A DNA stretch of 6,123 bases from Calditrichaceae bacterium (GCA_030622395.1 JAUXGF010000190.1:1-6123), one strand, 5' to 3'; counted from the first letter of the stretch, positions 1 through 5,800 are shown. Numbers and translations are program-made. The notes: generated from the letters alone by a model not told the origin.

Positions 1-10
1 AATTAAATAA

Positions 11-133
11 TCCCCCCTAAATTTGCAACTGAGCCCTACCCCCCCCTCAAGAGGGGAATTGCAGAATCCAAGTCCACCTCTATTTTTTAAAGAGAGGGGG
101 GTTTTCCCACAGGGACCCCTTCGGGAAGGGGGT
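11..133. repeat. Cluster of C-tract/G-tract hairpins
   Basis: Three short inverted repeats lie in a row: CCCCTC/GAGGGG at 43-48 and 51-56, CCTCT/AGAGG at 77-81 and 93-97 around an AT-rich loop, and ACCCCTT/AAGGGGGT at 115-121 and 126-133 with a CGGG loop and one extra G. A diverged relative of the third appears at 274-300 (AGGGACTCCCTCGG against AGGGACCCCTTCGG). Similar C-tract/G-tract hairpins recur near the other end of the window at 5663-5743. I infer a dispersed palindromic repeat family. Termination or RNA-stability roles are possible but not shown. Confidence 0.6.
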
Positions 134-300
134 GAGTTAAAAGACTTTTATATTAAAGAGGATTGATTGATTTGTGAAGAATTTGAATGTTGGAGTAATG
201 TAGTTTTGGATTGATAGTTAAATGTTTACATTATATCTATCCCTATTGCCGCAGACAATCCATTCTTCTTCCGTAGGGACTCCCTCGGAGGAGCATCCCA

Positions 301-383
301 AATATTCCAATACTCAAGTACTCCAATTCTTCACCATTCCAGCACTCCATTATTCCAATCTTCCAACATTCCAATTCTTCACC
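301..383. repeat. Degenerate 8-9 nt tandem repeat (TTCCAA-type)
   Basis: The stretch is built from loosely repeated ATTCCAAT, ACTCCAAT, CTTCCAAC and CATTCCAG units. A 14-mer, TCCAATTCTTCACC, occurs exactly at 322-335 and again at 370-383, 48 nt apart, which suggests duplication of a multi-unit block. A short piece of the opposite orientation, GAATGTTGGA, sits at 185-194 and is the exact reverse complement of 362-371, so the array may once have been flanked by inverted copies. The open frame across it (222-413) is a product of the repeat rather than a gene. Confidence 0.65.
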
Positions 384-413
384 TATCCTGAGCCATTGCC
401 GGTTTTTTTATGA

Positions 414-539
414 ATTACCACTAATATCCGATATATTAATACTAATGTATTAAAATATCTGCTTGATAATTTAGATAAATTTAATGACATTATAGCCGAA
501 ATTAATAACATAGCTTTGCAAATTCACCCTGTTAAATAA
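414..539 (+). pseudogene. Possible coding remnant (41 codons, no start)
   Basis: The frame from 414 is open up to TAA at 537-539. Its last part reads like a helical protein tail: KYLLDNLDKF, then NDIIAEINNI, then ALQIHPVK. There is no start codon in this frame, and TGA at 411-413 closes it upstream. The stop codon lies inside the left arm of the 526-586 inverted repeat, as expected if a gene end and its terminator had been preserved. In DNA this AT-rich, a 41-codon open frame can easily arise by chance, so this is a weak call. Confidence 0.15.
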
Positions 540-586
540 AAAATTAATGTGATTGGAAAATGCGCAAACATATTATTTAACGGGGT
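526..586. repeat. 14-bp inverted repeat with 33-nt loop
   Basis: ACCCTGTTAAATAA at 526-539 pairs with TTATTTAACGGGGT at 573-586 over 14 positions, with one G-T wobble and no mismatch. AAATT flanks both sides (520-524 and 587-591), and AAATTAATG occurs both in the loop (541-549) and just outside (587-595). The structure could be a small MITE-like element, a decayed terminator, or an RNA hairpin. The flanking direct repeats are AT-rich and carry little information. Confidence 0.5.
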
Positions 587-627
587 AAATTAATGAAAAT
601 GATACTTGTTGGAGCGGATCAGAAATC

Positions 628-647
628 CCTGCCTGCGGCGGGCAGGC
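628..647. repeat. GC-rich palindromic repeat
   Basis: CCTGCC (628-633) pairs with GGCAGG (641-646); alternatively GCCTGC (631-636) pairs with GCAGGC (642-647). It is a sharp island of high GC in AT-rich DNA and resembles the CCTGCC...GGCAGG palindromes dispersed through many environmental bacterial genomes. Read as protein it gives LPAAGRP, a typical artefact of such repeats. It is probably a REP-like dispersed element. Confidence 0.55.
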
Positions 648-663
648 CGCTATTGCGGGAATA

Positions 664-698
664 CCGATTACCGGTTACTGATTACTGATTACCGATTA
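664..698. repeat. Heptanucleotide tandem repeat, five units
   Basis: Five consecutive 7-nt units fit the pattern CYGRTTA: CCGATTA, CCGGTTA, CTGATTA, CTGATTA and CCGATTA. The next seven bases (CTGGATG) break the pattern. The array directly follows the GC-rich palindrome and may vary in copy number between strains by slippage. No function is apparent. Confidence 0.75.
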
Positions 699-752
699 CT
701 GGATGCCGGGATGATCAAGTTTCTTTATCCAGCATCTATTTAATAATACATT

Positions 753-767
753 TCCCGATCATCGGGA
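753..767. repeat. 15-nt palindrome upstream of the kinase gene
   Basis: TCCCGAT at 753-759 and ATCGGGA at 761-767 form a perfect palindrome around one central base, ending 31 nt before the kinase ATG. A close relative, TTTCCCGAATCACGGGGAC, lies at 5752-5770, about 70 nt before gcvPA. The spacing would suit an operator, but the resemblance to a second intergenic copy fits a dispersed repeat equally well. Confidence 0.5.
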
Positions 768-798
768 CTATACAAGAAATTAAGGCCTGTTATATTAG

Positions 799-2376
799 AT
801 GAAATTAAAGTCAAAGTTATTTCTTAGTTACTTATTTTTGATCATACTATTTAGTTTTTCGCTGCTTTGGCTTGTCATTGAAACCAGGGAACTTACAACT
901 TCACTACGCGGGCATGTGCAGCAAGATGTGCATAGTATTATTGAGGTTTCTCATCAACTGCAGAGCCTGGAAGATTTATACGTTAACTATATCTCGCTTT
1001 TTATTTCGAGCAAAGCCGCTAATAAGAAAATCGGGCAAGTTGAAAAATACAGGAAGGCTTTTGACAAGAACTGGAAAAATCTTAAATTCCGCATAGAAAC
1101 TCCCTACCACAAAGCCTGGTATGATAAAGTATTAAACCGTATTTATATATTCATTTATAATACAATAAGTTCACGCAGGGAGTATGACTATTCAAAAGAA
1201 ATTGATGAGCTGACACAAAAAGTGGACCAAAGATGGTTAAGGACAAATGAAGCCGTTAAAAAATCAATATATTATTTAAAAAGAAACCGGCTTGACGACG
1301 CTAAATATATAAGAGACGTCCGGGTAAAGGGCAATGTGAAGAAATTACGCGAATCATTAACCGGTTTAAATAAAATTATCGGTGAACGTGGCATAAAAAA
1401 ATCAACGGAACTGGCTATGATTGCCCAAAAAACACAATGGGTTATTTTTAGCGCAGAAGCAGTCATTATTTTAGTTATCCTGCTTGCCGCCTTTATAGGA
1501 GCGCGTCTTTTAACCAAACCCGTTGACGCTTTGAAAACGGCAATCGGGCAGGTAGCGGTTCAAAATTTTGATATTAAAATTAAAAATAAATCTAATGATG
1601 AAATAGGGGAATTGGGCACGGCTTTTGAACAGTTATGTAGTCGTTTAAAGGAATCGGAAACTTATAAATCCACTATGCTTTCACAATTTACACATGAGAT
1701 GAAAGCTCCTCTCGGATCTATTAAGCAGGCTGTGCGCTTGTTAGAAACTTCATTTTCAGACGGTCTTTCTAAAGATCAAAAAAGATTCTTTTCTATTGTT
1801 AAAGAAAATAATGAAAGTTTGCAGAAGTTAATCACAAATATTTTACACAGCGCTTCTTATGACAGCGGTAAAGTACGCTTAAGTTACTCGTCGGTTAATA
1901 TTGTTAAGTTGATTACTCAGGTCTGCGTCAACCTTGCGCCTACAATTAAGCAAAAAGCAATCAAAGTAAATTTAAACTTTGCCGCAAATGAAATTTTTTG
2001 TGAAGTTGATCAGGATAAAATGAAAGAAGTGTTTCAAAATTTAATAAATAACGCCGTAAAATTTTCTAATGAAAATACAGTTATTGATGTAACGATTGCA
2101 GAAAAAATTGCTCTTCTAACGATTATAATAAAAGATCAGGGGATTGGCATTCCTAAAAAAGAAATACCCTATATTTTTGAGAAATTATACAGGGCGTCTA
2201 ATTCTAAGAAAATCTCAGTTAAAGGCACTGGTTTGGGATTGTACATATCTTCGCAGATTATCAGAGCTCACGGCGGGCGCATCCATGTCGAAAGCGAACT
2301 CGGCAAAGGGACAATTTTTAAAATTACATTACCCCGCACAAAAAATGTAGCCGAAGAGGGAGGCTGGTTAACATGA
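799..2376 (+). CDS. Membrane sensor histidine kinase (HAMP-HisKA-HATPase)
   Basis: This is the sensor of a two-component system: it autophosphorylates on histidine and passes the phosphate to a response regulator, almost certainly the next gene. Two membrane segments (about residues 7-27 and 215-235) enclose a roughly 185-residue extracytoplasmic domain that looks all-helical and matches no sensor family I can name. A HAMP linker follows (about 236-288, with Pro241 and an EIGEL motif), then the HisKA dimerisation domain with the H-box FTHEMKAPL, phospho-acceptor His299. The ATPase domain shows the N-box NLINNAVKF (Asn418), G1 box DQGIGIP (446-452), F-box around 459-463 and G2 box GTGLGL (476-481). 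All catalytic boxes are intact. An in-frame TAG ends immediately before the ATG, and the first membrane segment begins at once, so the start is secure. The nearest Shine-Dalgarno-like sequence, AAGG at 782-785, is 13 nt away, so initiation may be weak. The ligand is unknown. Confidence 0.93.
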   Translation: MKLKSKLFLSYLFLIILFSFSLLWLVIETRELTTSLRGHVQQDVHSIIEVSHQLQSLEDLYVNYISLFISSKAANKKIGQVEKYRKAFDKNWKNLKFRIETPYHKAWYDKVLNRIYIFIYNTISSRREYDYSKEIDELTQKVDQRWLRTNEAVKKSIYYLKRNRLDDAKYIRDVRVKGNVKKLRESLTGLNKIIGERGIKKSTELAMIAQKTQWVIFSAEAVIILVILLAAFIGARLLTKPVDALKTAIGQVAVQNFDIKIKNKSNDEIGELGTAFEQLCSRLKESETYKSTMLSQFTHEMKAPLGSIKQAVRLLETSFSDGLSKDQKRFFSIVKENNESLQKLITNILHSASYDSGKVRLSYSSVNIVKLITQVCVNLAPTIKQKAIKVNLNFAANEIFCEVDQDKMKEVFQNLINNAVKFSNENTVIDVTIAEKIALLTIIIKDQGIGIPKKEIPYIFEKLYRASNSKKISVKGTGLGLYISSQIIRAHGGRIHVESELGKGTIFKITLPRTKNVAEEGGWLT

Positions 2377-3308
2377 ATCAAAGCGCCAAATTATTGTTAG
2401 TAGATGATGAAGAAAACTTCCGCTTTCTATTAAAAGCCGCTCTAAAAAATATCGGCTTTGAAGTTATTACTGCAAAAAACGGCATTGAAGCCATAGAAAT
2501 GCTTGACGACGTTCAGCCAAATTTAGTGCTGTTAGACCTTAATATGCCCGAGCCTGACGGACATGAAGTTTGCAAGCGTATAAAAAGTATGCCTGAATAT
2601 ATGAACCTGCCTATTATCATTTTAACCTCATCGGACGACCTGAACGACAAGCTGAATAGTTTTGAAGAAGGGGCGGATGATTACATTACCAAGGATATGG
2701 ATCCATTGGAAATGGAAAAACGTATACAGGCGGTTTTAAAACGCTACCTCCAGAATTTAGACAGCAATCCATTAACCCATTTACCCGGTAATAATGTCAT
2801 TCAAAAAGCCATTCAAAAGCGCATTGAAAATAAGGGCAGTTTTTCCGTCGGTTATTGCGATATTGATAACTTTAAAGCATATAATGATAAATATGGTTTT
2901 GTAGAAGGCGACCGTATTATTCTGTTTTGTGCAAATGTTATAAATGACGCCCTTAAGAAAAACGGTAATAAAGAAGATTTTTTAGGGCACATCGGGGGCG
3001 ACGACTTTGTGTTCTTAACAACTCCTGATCGTTCGGAATCAATCTGTAAGGCAATAGTTAAAAGAATGGAAAATGAAATCGGGCAGTTCTATTCCGATAT
3101 TGACCGCGCAAATGGATATATTATTTCCAAAGACAGAAAGGGGGCGGAGCAAAAATTCCCTTTAGTAAGTATATCCATTGCTAATGTCAGTAATGAATTT
3201 AAACCCATTCAATCATTAGCGGAAGTTTCAAAAATAGCCAGTGAATTGAAAAAAGCCGCTAAAAGTAAGATTGGAAATAGTTATGTTTTCGACAAAAGAA
3301 TCCTTTAA
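2373..3308 (+). CDS. Response regulator with GGDEF-type output domain
   Basis: Residues 1-125 form a receiver domain: acidic pocket Asp11/Asp12, phospho-acceptor Asp55 (LLDLNMP), Thr85 and Lys107; the usual KP after the last strand is KD here. Residues about 130-308 form a GGDEF-type domain beginning NPLTHLPGN, with CDIDNFKAYND (Asp163 as likely metal ligand) and the signature loop GGDDF at 208-212. Canonical diguanylate cyclases have GGDEF or GGEEF and make c-di-GMP from two GTP; here the fourth signature residue is Asp211 instead of Glu. The inhibitory I-site RxxD is NKED (199-202), so product inhibition at that site is probably lost. The protein could be an active cyclase, a weak one, or a nucleotide-sensing or binding domain. 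The ATG overlaps the kinase stop (ATGA), with GGGAGG at 2358-2363 nine bases upstream. Translational coupling and the pairing with the kinase are strongly implied. Confidence 0.92.
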   Translation: MNQSAKLLLVDDEENFRFLLKAALKNIGFEVITAKNGIEAIEMLDDVQPNLVLLDLNMPEPDGHEVCKRIKSMPEYMNLPIIILTSSDDLNDKLNSFEEGADDYITKDMDPLEMEKRIQAVLKRYLQNLDSNPLTHLPGNNVIQKAIQKRIENKGSFSVGYCDIDNFKAYNDKYGFVEGDRIILFCANVINDALKKNGNKEDFLGHIGGDDFVFLTTPDRSESICKAIVKRMENEIGQFYSDIDRANGYIISKDRKGAEQKFPLVSISIANVSNEFKPIQSLAEVSKIASELKKAAKSKIGNSYVFDKRIL

Positions 3309-3822
3309 AAATCTGTTTGTTAGTGGAATTTTATTTTTATTTTTATTAAACTGTTCTTCTCGTGAGATAAAGAAAAATGACCAGCCGCCTGATTTACAGG
3401 CATTAATTATCCAAAAAGCTGATGAGTATCTAAAGAATAAAAAATTTAACGATGCGGAAGGATTGTTAAAAAACTATATTAAAAAATTTCCCGATTCGTA
3501 TTACAGCGACGATGCGGTTTATCGTTTAGCTTATATAAAAATAATAGCAGATAAAGCAAATCCCTATTACGATTACATCGCCGCTATTGAGGAATTTAAT
3601 AAATTTAAAAAGAGATTTTCTAAAAGCGATTATCTTTCCGCTTGTAATAATTGGTTAAAAATTCTTAATTTATATCAACATGCGTTAAAACAACAGACTA
3701 AGCAAAAACCTGTAAAGAATACGGATTTAATGGTTTTCAAGAAAGAAATAGAGAAATTAAAAAAAGAGAACAGACAATTAAAAAAGACCCTTTTAGATTT
3801 AGAAAAAGCGTTGGAAAGATGA
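3283..3822 (+). CDS. Putative lipoprotein with TPR-like region and C-terminal leucine zipper
   Basis: The function is not recognised. From ATG 3283 the protein has 179 residues: a basic start, a hydrophobic stretch (11-22), then LLNC with Cys24 as the likely lipidated residue, followed by SSR. Asn at -1 of the lipobox is atypical, and the absence of Asp at +2 would favour the outer membrane under E. coli rules. Residues about 40-131 are helical with a TPR-like character (EYLKNKKFNDAEGLLKNYIKKF, then IAAIEEFNKFKKRF), recalling BamD/YbgF-type periplasmic helper proteins. Residues 152-177 are a regular heptad zipper with Leu at d positions 159, 166 and 173. The gene overlaps the end of the regulator gene by 26 nt, suggesting translational coupling. 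A TTG at 3271 would add four residues; neither start has a strong Shine-Dalgarno, and ATG is preferred because it keeps a compact signal peptide. A role as envelope partner of the kinase is inferred from position only. Confidence 0.75.
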   Translation: MFSTKESFKNLFVSGILFLFLLNCSSREIKKNDQPPDLQALIIQKADEYLKNKKFNDAEGLLKNYIKKFPDSYYSDDAVYRLAYIKIIADKANPYYDYIAAIEEFNKFKKRFSKSDYLSACNNWLKILNLYQHALKQQTKQKPVKNTDLMVFKKEIEKLKKENRQLKKTLLDLEKALER

Positions 3823-3827
3823 GGCAT

Positions 3828-3833
3828 AGGAGG
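3828..3833 (+). promoter_or_regulatory. Strong Shine-Dalgarno fixing the TTG start of accC
   Basis: A perfect AGGAGG lies five bases before a TTG at 3839-3841, between them an unbroken run of T. The TTG gives a protein start ([10 protein letters not shown]) that aligns with known biotin carboxylases, and no ATG is available nearby, so the rare start codon is well supported. Confidence 0.85.
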
Positions 3834-3838
3834 TTTTT

Positions 3839-5185
3839 TTGATCAAGAAAATTTTAATAGCTAATCGTAGTGAAATTGCACTGCGTATAATACGCGCCTG
3901 CAAAGAATTAGGAATCAAAACTGTGGCGGTGCATTCGGAAGCGGATACAGATTCGTTGCACGTTCGTTTTGCGGATGAAGCAATATGTATAGGACCCGCC
4001 CAGAGTAGTGAGAGTTATTTAAATACTTTACGTATATTAGCCGCCGCAGAAGTTTCCGGAGCCGACGCTATTCATCCCGGTTATGGTTTTTTAGCGGAGA
4101 ATCCCGAATTTGCGGACATGTGTAATTCCAGTAATATGAAATTCATAGGGCCGAGCGCCAACGTGATACGTAAAATGGGTAATAAATCTGAAGCTAAAGC
4201 TTTGATAAAAAAAGCTGGAGTGCCGGTTGTGCCGGGCAGTGAAGGGATATTAAAAAGTATTGAAGAGGGTAAGGAATTAGTTGAAGGAATTGGCTTCCCT
4301 GTTATATTGAAAGCTGTTTCCGGCGGCGGCGGACGCGGAATGCGTGTTGTAAACAGCATGGAAGAGTTTGAAATGAATTACCAGATGGCGCAGGCGGAAG
4401 CGCAGGGAGCCTTTGGAGACCCTGATTTATATCTGGAAAAATATATTAAGAATCCGCGGCATATTGAGATACAACTTATGGCGGATCAACATGGAAATGT
4501 AGTTTATTTAGGCGAGCGTGAATGCAGCATCCAGCGCCGCCATCAAAAATTGATTGAGGAATCGCCGTCTGTAGTTGTTTCTGATGAACTGCGCCAAAAA
4601 ATGGGACAGATAGCAGTGCAAGGCGCCAAACAAGTAGGATACGAAGGCGCCGGCACCATAGAATTTTTGTTAGATGAAGATGGTTCTTTTTATTTTATGG
4701 AAATGAACACGCGTATTCAGGTAGAGCATCCCGTAACCGAAATGGTCTACAATAGAGATTTACTTAAAGACCAAATTCGTGTCGCTGCCGGAGAGAAACT
4801 CGGCTATACACAGGAAGACGTTAAGCTTGTTGGACATGCTATTGAATGCCGTATTAATGCCGAAGATTGGGAACGCAATTTTATGCCTAACCCGGGTGAA
4901 ATAAAAAGTTTCCACGTCCCAGGCGGACCTGGCATTAGAGTAGACACTCATGCTTATGAACGATACCACATACCCCCGTTTTATGATTCTCTTATAGCAA
5001 AGCTGATTGCTTACGGTAAAAACCGCGATGAATCAATCGCTCGTCTAAATAGAGCCTTAGAAGAATTTATTATAGAAGGCGTTAAAACTACCATACCTTT
5101 CCATCAAAGATTAATTAAACGGGCGGAATTTATTGAAGGAAATTTTGATACAGGTTTTTTAGATCGAATAAATTTATTAGAATAG
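3839..5185 (+). CDS. accC: Acetyl-CoA carboxylase, biotin carboxylase subunit
   Basis: This cytoplasmic ATP-grasp enzyme carboxylates the biotin on BCCP (AccB) using ATP and bicarbonate, the first half-reaction of malonyl-CoA formation for fatty-acid synthesis. The 448 residues match the usual AccC length, with no fused BCCP or transcarboxylase domain as in pyruvate carboxylase. Visible landmarks are the N-terminal [20 protein letters not shown], Lys116, the glycine-rich loop SGGGGRGM (161-168, after Lys158), Lys237 in RRHQK, the metal and active-site run [12 protein letters not shown] (Glu288, Asn290, Arg292, Glu296), and Arg338 in [12 protein letters not shown]. Most of these coincide with E. 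coli AccC numbering. The first motif has Ser11 where ANRGEIA is usual. The gene starts 16 nt after the lipoprotein gene and ends 12 nt before gcvH, so it is probably in the same transcript. accB, often the neighbour of accC, is not adjacent. A PycA-type carboxylase subunit is possible but less likely. Confidence 0.95.
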   Translation: MIKKILIANRSEIALRIIRACKELGIKTVAVHSEADTDSLHVRFADEAICIGPAQSSESYLNTLRILAAAEVSGADAIHPGYGFLAENPEFADMCNSSNMKFIGPSANVIRKMGNKSEAKALIKKAGVPVVPGSEGILKSIEEGKELVEGIGFPVILKAVSGGGGRGMRVVNSMEEFEMNYQMAQAEAQGAFGDPDLYLEKYIKNPRHIEIQLMADQHGNVVYLGERECSIQRRHQKLIEESPSVVVSDELRQKMGQIAVQGAKQVGYEGAGTIEFLLDEDGSFYFMEMNTRIQVEHPVTEMVYNRDLLKDQIRVAAGEKLGYTQEDVKLVGHAIECRINAEDWERNFMPNPGEIKSFHVPGGPGIRVDTHAYERYHIPPFYDSLIAKLIAYGKNRDESIARLNRALEEFIIEGVKTTIPFHQRLIKRAEFIEGNFDTGFLDRINLLE

Positions 5186-5197
5186 CTGGAGGTTTAT

Positions 5198-5575
5198 ATG
5201 AGTGTACCTGCTGAATTAAAGTACACCAAAGATCATGAGTGGGTGAAAGTCGAAGGAGATATTGCAGTAGTCGGGATTACCGATTATGCACAGGGCGAAT
5301 TAGGAGATGTTGTTTATGTTGAGTTACCGGAAACAGGCTCAACTTTTGAGAAAGAAGAAAGTTTTGGCACTATTGAAGCCGTAAAAGCTGTGGCTGATAT
5401 ATTCTGCCCTCTTTCCGGTGAATTTGTTGAAATTAATGAAGCCATACAGGACGCTCCTGAAACCGTTAACAAAGATCCTTATGGCGGCGGGTGGATGGTA
5501 AAAATTAAAATATCTGATTCTGCTCAGTTGGATGAATTAATGGACGCCGAAGCATACAAAGCATTGATTGGATAA
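5198..5575 (+). CDS. gcvH: Glycine cleavage system H protein
   Basis: The H protein is the lipoyl carrier of the glycine cleavage system: its lipoamide arm takes the aminomethyl group from the P-protein, presents it to the T-protein and is reoxidised by the L-protein. At 125 residues it has the normal family length. The start (YTKDHEWVKVEGD), the ITDYAQGELGDVVYVELPE segment and the lipoylation motif ESFGTIEAVKAV are all present; the lipoyl lysine is Lys63. PYGGGWMVKI near the end is also typical. It has ATG with TGGAGG at 5187-5192 five bases upstream and follows accC after 12 nt. Its partner P-protein subunit begins downstream at 5841. H proteins also serve as lipoyl donors or intermediates in some organisms, so a role in lipoate transfer is possible too. 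Confidence 0.97.
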   Translation: MSVPAELKYTKDHEWVKVEGDIAVVGITDYAQGELGDVVYVELPETGSTFEKEESFGTIEAVKAVADIFCPLSGEFVEINEAIQDAPETVNKDPYGGGWMVKIKISDSAQLDELMDAEAYKALIG

Positions 5576-5631
5576 TTTTAATCACGTTAGCCTGTGGTAA
5601 TTGTTCCACAGGCTAATGCCGATTAAAAATT
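5574..5631 (+). terminator. Long hairpin just after gcvH
   Basis: TTAGCCTGTGG (5587-5597) and CCACAGGCTAA (5606-5616) form a perfect 11-bp stem with an 8-nt loop, extended by a G-T and a C-G pair. Outside a small internal loop, AATTTTAATC (5574-5583) can pair with GATTAAAAATT (5621-5631) with one bulged A, so the left arm includes the last bases of the gcvH stop codon. No long T-run follows directly (only TTTT at 5630-5633), so this may be a weak terminator or an RNA 3'-end stabiliser rather than a classic intrinsic terminator. Confidence 0.6.
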
Positions 5632-5662
5632 TTAGGGTGTATAGTTGGATTGACATAAACAG

Positions 5663-5743
5663 ACCCCTAACCCTGAATTTTCTGGATGCAAGCAGGGGTG
5701 TGTTTGCATTTTTACAACCCCCTAACCCCCTTTTTTAAGGGGG
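5663..5743. repeat. C-tract/G-tract inverted repeats in the gcvH-gcvPA spacer
   Basis: ACCCCT (5663-5668) is complementary to AGGGGT (5694-5699), and CCCCCTT (5726-5732) to AAGGGGG (5737-5743) with a TTTT loop. The C-rich arms share the phrase CCCCTAACCC (5664-5673, and in longer form 5718-5730). They belong to the same style of repeat as those at 11-133. Confidence 0.55.
5687..5713 (+). terminator. Terminator-like hairpin with T-tract
   Basis: TGCAAGC (5687-5693) pairs with GTTTGCA (5702-5708) with one G-T wobble and an 8-nt loop, followed at once by TTTTT (5709-5713). This is the best intrinsic-terminator geometry in the spacer. The stem is short, and its loop contains the AGGGGT that could pair with ACCCCT upstream, so two folds may compete. 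Confidence 0.45.
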
Positions 5744-5751
5744 AATAAACT

Positions 5752-5770
5752 TTTCCCGAATCACGGGGAC
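5752..5770. repeat. Second copy of the TTTCCCGA...CGGGAC palindrome
   Basis: TTTCCCGAATCACGGGGAC resembles 751-768 (TTTCCCGATCATCGGGAC), differing by an inserted A and a small change in the right half. CCCG and CGGG still form a short stem around AATCA. Both copies lie upstream of a gene on the same strand. Confidence 0.45.
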
Positions 5771-5783
5771 ACATTTGCGCACC

Positions 5784-5800
5784 CTTCGTTGAGAACGAAG
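5784..5800. promoter_or_regulatory. 7-bp hairpin or operator-like inverted repeat before gcvPA
   Basis: CTTCGTT (5784-5790) and AACGAAG (5794-5800) are perfect inverted repeats separated by GAG, ending 40 nt before the gcvPA ATG. The element overlaps the candidate -35 box at 5789-5794, a position suited to a repressor site, although it may also be another dispersed palindrome. Confidence 0.35.

Larger units (their letters stand above)
1..798. other. Repeat-rich intergenic region without a convincing gene
   Basis: No reading frame here looks like a real conserved protein. The longest forward frame (222-413) is made largely of a degenerate TTCCAA repeat and reads as low-complexity F/L/P/S/T residues. 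A 31-codon frame with ATG at 593 and a GGGG Shine-Dalgarno-like run at 582-585 runs through the GC-rich palindrome and the heptamer repeats, and is probably accidental. The region is instead a mosaic of short palindromes and tandem repeats, listed separately. An in-frame TAG at 796-798 directly precedes the kinase ATG at 799, so that gene cannot extend into this region. I could not identify a clear promoter for the downstream operon; TATATT at 791-796 lies too close to the start codon to be a convincing -10 box. Confidence 0.7.

Noticed and set aside
222..413. 63-codon forward reading frame
   Set aside because: It lies across the degenerate TTCCAA repeat, has low-complexity composition and has no Shine-Dalgarno sequence.
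593..688. 31-codon frame starting MKMILVGADQKS with a GGGG run upstream
   Set aside because: It reads through the GC-rich palindrome (LPAAGRP) and the heptamer repeats, so most of it is repeat-derived; no family is recognisable.
1..798. CRISPR array
   Set aside because: The repeats are short, degenerate and adjacent, without regular unique spacers, and no cas genes are present.
1272..1517. Reverse-strand frame inside the kinase gene
   Set aside because: It is a shadow of a well-supported gene with all kinase motifs on the forward strand.
4081..4359. Reverse-strand frame inside accC (also 4760-4969)
   Set aside because: It is an antisense shadow of conserved AccC sequence and has no independent support.
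5650..5655. Exact TTGACA as a -35 box in the gcvH-gcvPA spacer
   Set aside because: At 16-18 nt spacing only CTGAAT-like sequence is found, and it lies upstream of the terminator-like hairpin. The pair at 5789-5818 fits better.
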